Below are positions 51,201 through 59,468 of a stretch of 64,000 nucleotides of DNA, in pieces. Location of the stretch: assembly GCF_033115175.1 (NCBI RefSeq), contig NC_084834.1, positions 12,559,294 to 12,623,293 of the forward strand, given 5' to 3'. Below the pieces are notes generated by a model. The model did no database searches. It saw only the letters and a list, made by a program, of their open reading frames with translations, and was not told the origin of the DNA. The stretch's first letter is position 1. Each line of letters starts with the position of its first letter. Source of the DNA: Lepus europaeus. Lineage: Eukaryota; Chordata; Mammalia; Lagomorpha; Leporidae. Both the position numbers and the translations under genes were made by a program.

Positions 51201-53454
51201 TGCGCAGGGGACTTAGGCGCGGGCACGCCGCGCTCCGCAAGGATGGTCCTCTGGGCCTCTGCTTCTCCTGAGATGTCCTTGCCCCGGCCCCTCCCCGGCC
51301 CGGCCCTGGTGCCTGCCTTCAGTTTCCCTTCGGTGGGATTTTTTGTTGCGTAGGCACACGCCCGTGCTTCTCCTTACTGACCTAGGTACCCACGTTAGGC
51401 GAGGGGAGATGTGGGGCTGGGAGAACCTTTTCTGCCTGATCTTCTAGGCGGAGGCAGGTGTGTTGTCTGAAAAGACCCTCACTCAACTCAGGCCAAGTAT
51501 GCTATGTACTCTCTCTCTTCTTCCGCAGACACGGCGGAGCCCGGCACCCGGGAACCTCTCCCGGACGTGCCGCCTTCGCGCACGGATGCGCCCGACGTTT
51601 GCACCGAGCCCGACCACGGTAGGGGCCCGGGCGTCTTGTGTCCTCTGCCCCTGGGTGCCCGCGGGGTTGCCGGAGCTCCTGGAGCGAGAAGGGGGCTTCC
51701 CTAGTCCCTCCGGGACCGGGAAGCGGTCGCCCAGCGACTCCTGGTCCCGAACCCCTGGCCAGTGCTCTGGAGCTGCGGTGGCATCCTCGGCTCTCTGCCA
51801 GGAAGGATGTGCTTCCTGGCAGAGAGAGGGGCCGCGGTGCGAGTCGGGTGCTCCGACACGGGGCCGTGTGTGCTCCCGGGTTCTCAGCTTGGCTGCACGC
51901 TGCCTGGGCCTGTGTGCAAGGCGTCCGTTTCTCCCCGCTGGGGTCTCCTAACCCGTCCGGGAGGGGGCTATGCTTCCTGTTCCCCACGTCTGCTCCTGCC
52001 ATGGCCCCGTCCGGTGCAGCAGTCCCACCAGCATGCCTTGAGTTGCCACGCAGGCTGCGAGTGCAGAAGGCTCCCGGGACCTGGCGTGGAGTGCCCCACT
52101 GCCCCTGGTGGCCCAGTGTGCGCAGGGGACTTAGGCGCGGGCACGCCGCGCTCCGCAAGGATGGTCCTCTGGGCCTCTGCTTCTCCTGAGATGTCCTTGC
52201 CCCGGCCCCTCCCCGGCCCGGCCCTGGTGCCTGCCTTCAGTTTCCCTTCGGTGGGATTTTTTGTTGCGTAGGCACACGCCCGTGCTTCTCCTTACTGACC
52301 TAGGTACCCACGTTAGGCGAGGGGAGATGTGGGGCTGGGAGAACCTTTTCTGCCTGATCTTCTAGGCGGAGGCAGGTGTGTTGTCTGAAAAGACCCTCAC
52401 TCAACTCAGGCCAAGTATGCTATGTACTCTCTCTCTTCTTCCGCAGACACGGCGGAGCCCGGCACCCGGGAACCTCTCCCGGACGTGCCGCCTTCGCGCA
52501 CGGATGCGCCCGACGTTTGCACCGAGCCCGACCACGGTAGGGGCCCGGGCGTCTTGTGTCCTCTGCCCCTGGGTGCCCGCGGGGTTGCCGGAGCTCCTGG
52601 AGCGAGAAGGGGGCTTCCCTAGTCCCTCCGGGACCGGGAAGCGGTCGCCCAGCGACTCCTGGTCCCGAACCCCTGGCCAGTGCTCTGGAGCTGCGGTGGC
52701 ATCCTCGGCTCTCTGCCAGGAAGGATGTGCTTCCTGGCAGAGAGAGGGGCCGCGGTGCGAGTCGGGTGCTCCGACACGGGGCCGTGTGTGCTCCCGGGTT
52801 CTCAGCTTGGCTGCACGCTGCCTGGGCCTGTGTGCAAGGCGTCCGTTTCTCCCCGCTGGGGTCTCCTAACCCGTCCGGGAGGGGGCTATGCTTCCTGTTC
52901 CCCACGTCTGCTCCTGCCATGGCCCCGTCCGGTGCAGCAGTCCCACCAGCATGCCTTGAGTTGCCACGCAGGCTGCGAGTGCAGAAGGCTCCCGGGACCT
53001 GGCGTGGAGTGCCCCACTGCCCCTGGTGGCCCAGTGTGCGCAGGGGACTTAGGCGCGGGCACGCCGCGCTCCGCAAGGATGGTCCTCTGGGCCTCTGCTT
53101 CTCCTGAGATGTCCTTGCCCCGGCCCCTCCCCGGCCCGGCCCTGGTGCCTGCCTTCAGTTTCCCTTCGGTGGGATTTTTTGTTGCGTAGGCACACGCCCG
53201 TGCTTCTCCTTACTGACCTAGGTACCCACGTTAGGCGAGGGGAGATGTGGGGCTGGGAGAACCTTTTCTGCCTGATCTTCTAGGCGGAGGCAGGTGTGTT
53301 GTCTGAAAAGACCCTCACTCAACTCAGGCCAAGTATGCTATGTACTCTCTCTCTTCTTCCGCAGACACGGCAGAGCCCGGCACCCGGGAACCTCTTCCGG
53401 ACGTTCCGCCTTCGCGCACGGATGCGCCCGACGTTTGCACCGAGCCCGACCACG
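115..53454 (+). CDS. Predicted tandem 90-bp exon series encoding a 30-residue acidic Pro-rich repeat
   Basis: Each unit has one candidate internal exon. Starts are 115+918n (n=0-23), 22,146+918n (n=0-15), 36,833+918n (n=0-12) and 48,775+918n (n=0-5), 59 copies, each 90 bp. In the first unit the acceptor is a CT-rich tract (94-111) ending in CAG at 112-114, with no other AG between 86 and 113; the donor is ACG|GTAGGG at 204/205. The exon is symmetric, phase 1 to phase 1. Its frame begins with a split Asp codon, reads DTAEPGTREP..., and ends VCTEPDH; it has many Asp, Glu, Pro and Thr residues and one Cys per repeat. Spliced together, 59 copies would give about 1,770 residues. There is no first exon, promoter or last exon in the window. 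The family is not recognised. The splice signals and open frame are seen in the sequence; that it is a gene is inference. It could instead be a non-coding or decayed exon. Confidence 0.45.
377..412. repeat. 15-bp perfect inverted repeat with 6-base loop, one per unit
   Basis: The arms CTCTCTGCCAGGAAG (377-391) and CTTCCTGGCAGAGAG (398-412) are exact reverse complements around the loop GATGTG. The element recurs at the same offset in all units. A single arm base is changed at 10,483 and at 45,365. In the forward transcript it would form a stable hairpin inside the intron, 173 bases after the donor. Its function is unknown. Confidence 0.85.
682..701 (-). promoter_or_regulatory. CTCF-like motif, one per unit
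   Basis: The reverse complement reads TGGGCCACCAGGGGCAGTGG. It matches the core GGCCACCAGGGG of the known CTCF consensus but deviates after it (CAG in place of GGCGC), so occupancy is uncertain. It recurs in all units. Confidence 0.25.
786..810 (-). other. G-quadruplex-type tract, one per unit
   Basis: Five runs of three or four C separated by one or two bases on the plus strand give five G runs on the minus strand, fitting the usual G3+ N1-7 pattern. I saw no variant of it among the units. It also resembles clustered GC-box sites. Confidence 0.6.
3721..6537 (+). repeat. Marked run of units, first copy of a 12-unit duplication
   Basis: Four private variants (C at 4,701, T at 5,330, A at 6,222, A at 6,537) span three successive units. 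The same four recur at 15,717, 16,346, 17,238 and 17,553, each exactly 11,016 bp (12 x 918) downstream. The variant at 3,721 has no counterpart 11,016 bp downstream, which limits the left side of the shared block. Confidence 0.85.
15717..17553 (+). repeat. Marked run of units, second copy of the 12-unit duplication
   Basis: This run carries the same acceptor variants (CCCCAG at 15,717 and CCACAG at 17,553) and the same intron substitutions as the run from 4,701 to 6,537, in the same order and spacing. The simplest account is unequal exchange or duplication of a block of 12 units. Confidence 0.85.
22146..22235 (+). CDS. Repeat exon copy with a silent Pro substitution
   Basis: The copy carries C to T at 22,159, changing CCC to CCT (Pro to Pro) in the proposed frame. 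In the alternative forward frame the same change would be Pro to Leu. Confidence 0.4.
45095..45184 (+). CDS. Repeat exon copy with two amino-acid changes
   Basis: A to G at 45,152 gives Asp to Gly and G to A at 45,178 gives Asp to Asn in the proposed frame. Both remove acidic side chains. This unit also carries the 45,365 change that disrupts the inverted repeat, a change shared with the unit containing 10,483. Confidence 0.4.
48552..48567 (+). repeat. 8-bp tandem duplication inside one unit
   Basis: TGCCTTCA is present twice in tandem here and once in every other unit, making this step 926 bp long. It lies outside the predicted exon. Confidence 0.9.
48706..53295 (+). repeat. Five-unit local expansion near the array edge
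   Basis: Units beginning at landmarks 48,706, 49,624, 50,542, 51,460 and 52,378 share the three marker substitutions C 48,806, C 48,945 and A 49,007, and I see no difference among them. The A 49,007 marker also occurs at 53,597 in the terminal unit, so the expansion likely grew from edge-type units. Confidence 0.8.
48775..52536 (+). CDS. Five repeat exon copies sharing a silent Leu substitution
   Basis: Exons at 48,775, 49,693, 50,611, 51,529 and 52,447 (90 bp each) all carry CTC in place of CTT (first at 48,806), silent for Leu in the proposed frame but Phe to Ser in the alternative frame. These units also share C at 48,945 and A at 49,007 in the intron, so they come from one local amplification. 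Confidence 0.4.
53365..53454 (+). CDS. Last repeat exon copy, two silent substitutions
   Basis: This exon lies in the outermost, most diverged unit. It has GCG to GCA at 53,372 (Ala) and GTG to GTT at 53,405 (Val), both silent in the proposed frame; in the other forward frame they would be Arg to Gln and Cys to Phe. Acceptor and donor are intact. The array breaks off about 670 bp downstream, with no recognisable terminal exon. Confidence 0.4.
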
Positions 53455-54121
53455 GTAGGGGCCCGGGCGTCTTGTGTCCTCTGCCCCTGGGTGCCCGCGG
53501 GGTTGCCGGAGCTCCTGGAGCGAGAAGGGGGCTTTCCTAGTCCCTCCGGGACCGGGAAGCGGTCGCCCAGCGACTCCTGGTCCCGAACCCCTGGCCAGTG
53601 CTCTGGAGCTGCGGTGGCATCCTCGGCTCTCTGCCAGGAAGGATGTGCTTCCTGGCAGAGAGAGGGGCCGCGGTGCGAGTCGGGTGCTCCGACACGGGGC
53701 CGTGTGTGCTCCCGGGTTCTCAGCTTGGCTGCACGCTGCCTGGGCCTGTGTGCAAGGCGTCCGTTTCTCCCCGCTGGGGTCTCCTAACCCGTCCGGGAGG
53801 GGGCTATGCTTCCTGTTCCCCACGTCTGCTCCTGCCATGGCCCCGTCCGGTGCAGCAGTCCCACCAGCATGCCTTGAGTTGCCACGCAGGCTGCGAGTGC
53901 AGAAGGCTCCCAGGACCTGGCGTGGAGTGCCCCACTGCCCCTGGTGGCCCAGTGTGCGCAGGGGACTTAGGCGCGGGCACGCCGCGCTCCGCAAGGATGG
54001 TCCTCTGGGCCTCTGCTTCTCCTGAGATGTCCTTGCCCCGGCCCCTCCCCGGCCCGGCCCTGGTGCCTGCCTTCAGTTTCCCTTCGGTGGGATTTTTTGT
54101 TGCGTAGGCACACGCCCGTGC

Positions 54122-54196
54122 TGAGTTGCCAGAGCTCCTGGAGTGAGAATGAGGGCTTTCCTATTCCCTCTTGGTCGGGAAGCTGTCTCCTAGTGA
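54122..54196 (+). repeat. Diverged fragment of the unit at the array edge
   Basis: The last unit stops around 54,121, after the sequence corresponding to about offset 862 of the unit. The next roughly 75 bp align with unit offsets of about 250-325, at an identity I judge near 80 percent by eye. The array therefore abuts an older relative of itself, with a jump in register. Confidence 0.7.
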
Positions 54197-55456
54197 TTAT
54201 TTTTTCCTAGAAGTTGTCCTGTGTCCTAAGATTCCCTTGTCTTTTGCTTTCATGTATTTTTCATTTTGTCTATCAGTGTTTGAACTTGTTTAAAAGTGCT
54301 TTTTGAATCTCTTTTGCTTCGCTTTTCCTAACCTTCCTTAAATGTTTTCTTTTTTTTTTGTTTCTGTCCCTTAGTGGCACAGTCTCTCTCCGTGACCATT
54401 TTGTCTTTGCACTCTAATATGTATTTTGTTTCCTGTAATTTGCCATGATTTAGGAGATTTTTCTCAGTGTCCTCTTTCTGTGAATCCAAGATTTTCTGTT
54501 TTTTTCTGTTTCTTTGTAGGTGCTGTGGTCTCTCTAATCTTGTTACACAAGGTTGTCCCCAAACTTGTAGCGCCCTCAGTTGAACTTATGAGCAGTCTCT
54601 TTGGCTCATGTGTGGTTTGTGCTTTAGAGTTACTGGTTTTGTTCCTTTTGATGTGACATTTTTGTGGTGGAATGTTATTGCTAAGTGTCTAATTATTCTG
54701 ACAACGTGTCTGTGTTTTCAACCTGTTTTGGAATCTTCATACTTTTGCTCAATATAGATGCGTTTCTTCAGTGTAGAGGTGCTCGTGTGCAAGTCGTGTC
54801 CTCCCTGACTGCCATTTGTCCTCATGAATCCTATCATTGGCTGAACACTGCTGCATAATGACTCGGCATTTTTGAATGTTCTCCGAGCCTTTTAGTTTTT
54901 CTTCCTTACTGTTTAGTTAGGAAATTATTTTTTGTTATTCTATACTAATGCTGAATGGAATCTGTCTTCTCAGTCACTCAATTCAGTATGCCTGGATCCT
55001 TCCATGGATGATATAATAGCAGAACCCTAATCAAGTGTCAAGTTTTTTCGCTGAACCTAATGCTGCAGTGTGCAGTGGAGCCAACCTGCACCTACATTTG
55101 CATGTCGTTCCATTCCTGTTTTCCCCATTCGAACATTTGTAAATATAGTAGAAATTTTTTCAGATATCGTCTGAGATGATGCCAAACTAAAAAACACTTT
55201 TGGACTACCTGTGACTTTACTTGTCTCCCAAGTACACACCATTTGTCCCATTTGTACGTTACCAGATCTCTCATTACATCTTTCTCTATTCTTTGGATGT
55301 CTGGAATTGTCTTTGCAATTAGGAGTATCAAGATATGTCCTTGGACAGAAAGAAAACCTTTAAGAATGAGTGGAGCACAGGAAATGATTTTACTCCAGCT
55401 GTTTGAAATCCATGAGCCATTTCCCATAATGCATGTTTCCCTGTACGGGATCATGA
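54197..55456. other. AT-rich flank without recognisable gene
   Basis: No gene, RNA or mobile element is recognised. A short T-run lies near 54,349. A weak match to the unit (GTCACTCAATTCAG then TATGCCT, from 54,974) suggests it belongs to the degenerate repeat flank. The 76-residue hydrophobic open frame at 54,426-54,656 has no supporting feature and is not called. Confidence 0.5.
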
Positions 55457-56156
55457 GTCAGAATTGTCAGGAATATCCATTGTGAGTGTGTTCATCTCTG
55501 TGTTTCAGAGATATTGATTTTATTCCTCTCTGATGTGGAAATGGGTATACTGTCTGAAAAATCACCGAGGACTTATTTTCTTTCCCTTGCCCAAAGACCT
55601 GATGATTACATGGGAATCTGACATTTAGGATGGTATGATAACTGATCAAACCCAAACTGTGTCCAATGCTGCTAGCACCAGTCTCCCTTTGGGTACACTT
55701 CTGTTCTAACCTCTGTTCTCTTGAGCACTTGATGTGCTCACATATCAGAATGCCTTACAAGTTCCTTTGATATTCTCTGCTGATCCTTTCTCTGAACACT
55801 AGGGGTTACTTTTTCAATTTTTCCTTTGTGTTTCTTAGGTTGCTGGAAACCTTTGATTTTCTGTCCTGGAAGGATAGAGTTCCTAGGTACAACATTGCTC
55901 TTGGGGCACATTTACTGAGATAGCCAGTTTGCTTCCTGTGGCTCTACACTGGCCTCACAGGTGCACACTCAATATGCACTTTCCAAGATTACAAAGATGT
56001 TCAGTTTCTCTCTCCTTATGCTTTTGCAGCTGTTTATGGTCACTGCAATGCTTGGTACACAAGTTCTATACCACCACGTGCCATACACTTTTTTCCTTGT
56101 AGTATTCTATCTTTGCATTTGGTACTTCTGATATGTAGTTGATTGTTAGTTTATGA
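55457..56156 (+). repeat. Degenerate ~0.7-kb unit, copy a
   Basis: Landmarks in order are: TCAGAATTGTC followed by ATATCCATTGTGAG (55,457); acceptor-like AG at 55,595-55,596; donor-like GT at 55,633; GGAAGGAT at 55,868; GCACTTTCCAAG at 55,976. Distances of 271 bp (acceptor to GGAAGGAT) and 108 bp (GGAAGGAT to GCACT) match the 918-bp unit (272 and 107). The sequence is AT-rich and individually weak; the shared order and spacing make the call. Confidence 0.65.
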
Positions 56157-56635
56157 TGTCTCAGAAACCTCCAGAAAGTGTTGATTTTGAGTACCATTTG
56201 CTCGGATGTCAAATCATTGATTTGCTTGTAATAGCAGGTCGAATGTGTTTTCTCAACCTATCCTAAGACAATTTTAGGTATATCTGCATCAGAATCAATC
56301 TAACCAACAGGGAAATCCTAACCATTTCCACACATATACCTGGCCCAAATCCTCCATGCAAAGAGAAGGGCATGCCTGAGCTTGGCATTTGTCAGACATG
56401 TCATTTGTACTCTGTTGCTTTACTGAAGAGTTGGCATGGTTGTTTAGTAGCTTGTCGCATCGTATCTACATTTCTGGAGCCCTCCATGAAGGATAAACTT
56501 GCCTAAATATTTGCATGACTTTGTCATGTGAATTTAAGTCTTCAGTTGCTGTCCAGGAGGGACCAGATTCCTTGATGGAGTTATCCATGTGGCTCCTGTA
56601 CTAGGGACAGTGGGTTGTGCATCATATTATTCTTT
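56157..56635 (+). repeat. Degenerate ~0.7-kb unit, copy b, left part
   Basis: The unit begins with TCTCAGAAACC (from 56,157), has an acceptor-like CAG ending at 56,310, and the motif CCAGGAGGGA corresponding to GGAAGGAT at about 56,556. It is cut by the L1 insertion at about 56,635; its continuation is at 61,257. Counting across the insertion, the distance to the next landmark (GCACTTT at 61,284) is again 107 bp. Confidence 0.65.
56612..56635 (+). repeat. L1 target-site duplication, left copy
   Basis: GGGTTGTGCATCATATT followed by ATTCTTT matches the copy at 61,233-61,256 with one mismatch. The right end merges with the T-run of the L1 tail. Confidence 0.9.
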
Positions 56636-57852
56636 TTTTTGAATTTTTTTATTTAATAAATGTGAATTTACAAAGAGAAACTTTTGTAGTGTTGTGGCTT
56701 CCCCCCCAACCTCCCTCCCTCCCACGGCCCTCTCCTCTCCCACTCCCTCTCCCATCCCGCCCTTCATTGAGTTTCATTTTCAATTACCTTCATACACTGA
56801 AGATCAACTTAGTATATATACTAAGCAAGGATTTCAACAGGCTGCCCTCACACAACTGCACAAGGTATAGGGTATTGTTCGACTAGTAGTGTTGTTTATA
56901 AGTTTCATAGTAAAACACATTAAGGACAGAGATCCTACATGGGGAGCATGTACCCAGTGACTCCCGTTGTTGATTTAACAATTGGCACTTATTTATGACA
57001 TCAGCAATCACCCGAGAATCTTGCAGTGAGCTGTCTAGGCTATGGAAGCCCCTTGAGTTCACCAACTCTGAACTTGTTTAGTCAAGGCCGTATCACAGTG
57101 GAGGTTCCTTCCTCCCTTCAGAGAAAAGCGCCTCTCTCCTTGATGGCCTGCTCCTTCTGCTGGGGTCTTGTTCACCAGGATCTTTCATTTAGATTATTTT
57201 TGCCACCGTGTCATGGCTTTCCATGCCTGTGAGACTCTCATGGACCTTTTAGCCAGATTCGAATGTCCCAAGGGTTGATTCTGAGGCAGGAGTGCTGTTT
57301 TGGGCGTTTGCCATTCTATGAGTCTGCTGTGTGTCCTGCTTCCCCCGCAGGATCATTCTTTGCCTTTTAATTCTATCCTTCATTATTTGCTTACACTGGT
57401 CTTATTTGTGAGATCTCTTCGACATATACCCTATCTTTTGGATCGGTTGTGTATTTATACTTATCACTTTACCAAGTGCACTGGCATTGGTACCTGCCTC
57501 CTTGGTAAGACTGAGTTGAAATCCCCTGGCGCATTTCTAGTGCCACCATTGGAGGTAAGTCCGAGTGAGCATGTGCCAACCTATATATCGCCTCCCTCTC
57601 TTATTCCCACTCCTATGTAATAGAGATCACTTTTCTGTTAATTTTAAATGCCTAAGAATGATTGTGTATTGATTACAGAGTTCAACCAGTGGTCGTATGT
57701 AGAACAAACAGAGCAACAACAATAACAACAACAAAAATACTAAAAGGAATAAAATAGTAAGTTGTTCCTCAATAGTCTAGGCAAGGGCTGATCATGTCAT
57801 TGTTTCTCATAGTGTCCATTTCACTTCAATGGGTATCATTTTAGATACTCGT
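56636..57852 (-). other. L1 3' untranslated region
   Basis: The region lies between the ORF2 stop (57,853-57,855) and the tail. It contains a G-rich polypurine stretch on the minus strand near 56,701-56,760, typical of L1 3' UTRs, and a CAA/AAC-rich simple stretch at about 57,705-57,745. The short open frames here (57,300-57,620 and others) have no coding support. Confidence 0.7.
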
Positions 57853-59468
57853 TCAGTTGCCATCGATCAGGGAGAACATATGATATTTGTCCCTTTTGGA
57901 CTGGCTTATTTCACTCAGCATGATGTTTTCCAGCTTCCTCCATTTTGTTGTGAATGCCCGGATTTCATTGTTTTTTTACTGCTGTATAGTGTTCCATAGA
58001 GTACATATCCCATAGTTTCTTTATCCAGTCATCCGTTGATGGACATTTAGGTTGATTCCATGTCTTAGCTATTGTGAATTGAGCTGCAACAAATATTGAG
58101 GTGCAAATGGCTCTTTTTTCTCCCCTTTAATTCCATTTGGGTAAATTCCAAGGAGTGGGATGGCTGGGTCATGTGTAGTGCTATATTCAGGATCCTGAGG
58201 ACTCTCCAAACTGTCTTCCATAGTGGCTTTACCAGTTTGCATTCCCACCAACAGTGGATTAGTGTCCCTTTTCCCCTACATCCTCGCCAGCATCTGTTGT
58301 TGGTTGATTTCTGTATGTAAGCCAATCTAACCGGGGTGAGGTGAAACCTCATTGTGGTTTTGATCTGCATTTCCCTGATGGCTAGGGATCCTGAACATTT
58401 TTTCATGTGCCTGTTGGCCATTTGGATTTCCTCTTTTGAAAAATGTCTGTTAAGGACCTTGGCCCATTTTTTATTGGGTTGTTTGTTTTGATTTTGTGGT
58501 GTTTTTTTGATCATTTTATAGATTCTAGTTGTTAATCCTTTATCTGTTGTGTAGTTTGCAAATAATGTCTCCCATTCTGTCGGTTGCCTCTTCACTTTCT
58601 TGACTGTTTCCTTTGCTGTAAAGAAACTCTTCAATTTGAGGTAATCCCATTTGTTTATTTTATCTTTGATTACCCGTGCCTCTGGGGTCTTCTCCAGGAA
58701 TTCTTTGCCTGTTCCAATATCTTGAAGGGTTTCCCCTATGCTCTCAATTAGTTTTATGGTGTTGTGGCGCATCTCTAGTTCTTTGATCCATGTTGAGTGG
58801 ATTTTTGTATAAGGTGCAAGGTAGGGGTCTTGCTTCATACTTCGACATGTGGACATCCAGTTTTCCAATCACCATTTGTTGAAGAGGCTGTCCTTGTTCC
58901 AGGGGTTGGTTTTAGGTCCTTTGTCAAATATGAGTTGGTAATAGATGTTTGGATTGATCTCCGGTGTTTCTATTCTGTTCCATTGGTCTATCCATTTGTT
59001 TGATCTGTCCATTGGTGAGAGTGGGGTGTTGAAGTCCCCTGTTACTATTGTATTTGAATCTATATCTCCCTTTAAATCCTTTAGTAATTCTTTCAGGTAG
59101 CCAGGCACCCTGTTATTAGGTGCGTATGCATTTATAATAGTAATGTCTTCCTGTTGGGTAGATCCTTTAATCATTATATAGTGCCCTTCTCTGTCTCTTT
59201 TAATAGTTTTTATGTTCAAGTCTATTTTGTCTGATATCAGGATGGCCACTCCAGCTCTTTTTTGATTTCTGGTAGCTTGGAGTATCTTTTTCCATCCTTT
59301 CACTTTCAGTCTGTGTGCATCTTTGCTGATAAGGTGTGTCTCCTGAAGGCAGCATATAGATGGATTCTCTTTCTTGATCCAATCAGCTAGTCTATGTCTT
59401 TTGGTAGTAGAATTAAGACCATTCACATTCAGTGTGATTACTGTTAAGTACTGTCTTTTCTCATTCAT
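57853..59468 (-). pseudogene. L1 ORF2 remnant: endonuclease start fused to post-RT region
   Basis: ORF2 normally encodes the endonuclease and reverse transcriptase for target-primed insertion. Here it starts at 59,468 with a good endonuclease N-terminus ([28 protein letters not shown]). Soon after [11 protein letters not shown], near 59,010, the frame passes directly into the region downstream of RT (IDQWNR, DSLFNKW). The rest of the endonuclease and the whole RT domain are absent, yet the frame is preserved across the junction. An in-frame TGA at 58,869-58,871 follows. The C-terminal region is recognisable ([56 protein letters not shown]). A frameshift near 58,140 moves the frame to DPAIPLLGIYP, and the normal end is at 57,853. 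It cannot be functional. Confidence 0.9.

Larger units (their letters stand above)
1..54121 (+). repeat. 918-bp tandem macrosatellite array, 59 units
   Basis: The whole stretch is one head-to-tail array of a GC- and CpG-rich unit. The period is exactly 918 bp except for three steps: 917 bp between 21,160 and 22,077, 917 bp between 35,847 and 36,764, and 926 bp between 47,780 and 48,706. A fixed landmark (46, 964, 1,882 ... 53,296) occurs 59 times. The window opens inside a unit, so the array continues to the left. Copies differ by only a few substitutions each, which implies recent amplification or strong homogenisation. Each unit carries a predicted 90-bp exon, a 15-bp inverted repeat, a C-rich G-quadruplex-type tract and a CTCF-like motif, annotated separately. 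Long open frames on both strands recur in every unit but end within it. I do not recognise the unit as a named satellite. Confidence 0.97.

Noticed and set aside
1-54121. CRISPR-like array or prokaryotic repeat
   Set aside because: Repeat and spacer are not distinguishable, the unit is 918 bp, and the flanks carry L1, SINE and LTR elements of a mammal.
1-54121. Ribosomal DNA or other RNA-gene array
   Set aside because: No rRNA, snRNA or tRNA segment is recognisable in the unit, and no pol III box pair was found in it.
54361-54545. Two similar pyrimidine-AG segments about 150 bp apart (54,374 and 54,518)
   Set aside because: They resemble acceptors and share CTCTCT stretches, but are too short and T-rich to separate from chance.
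54426-54656. 76-codon frame with a hydrophobic stretch
   Set aside because: T-rich DNA gives hydrophobic codons by chance; there is no homology or gene context.
57300-57620. 106-codon forward frame
   Set aside because: It lies antisense within the L1 3' UTR and has no protein similarity.
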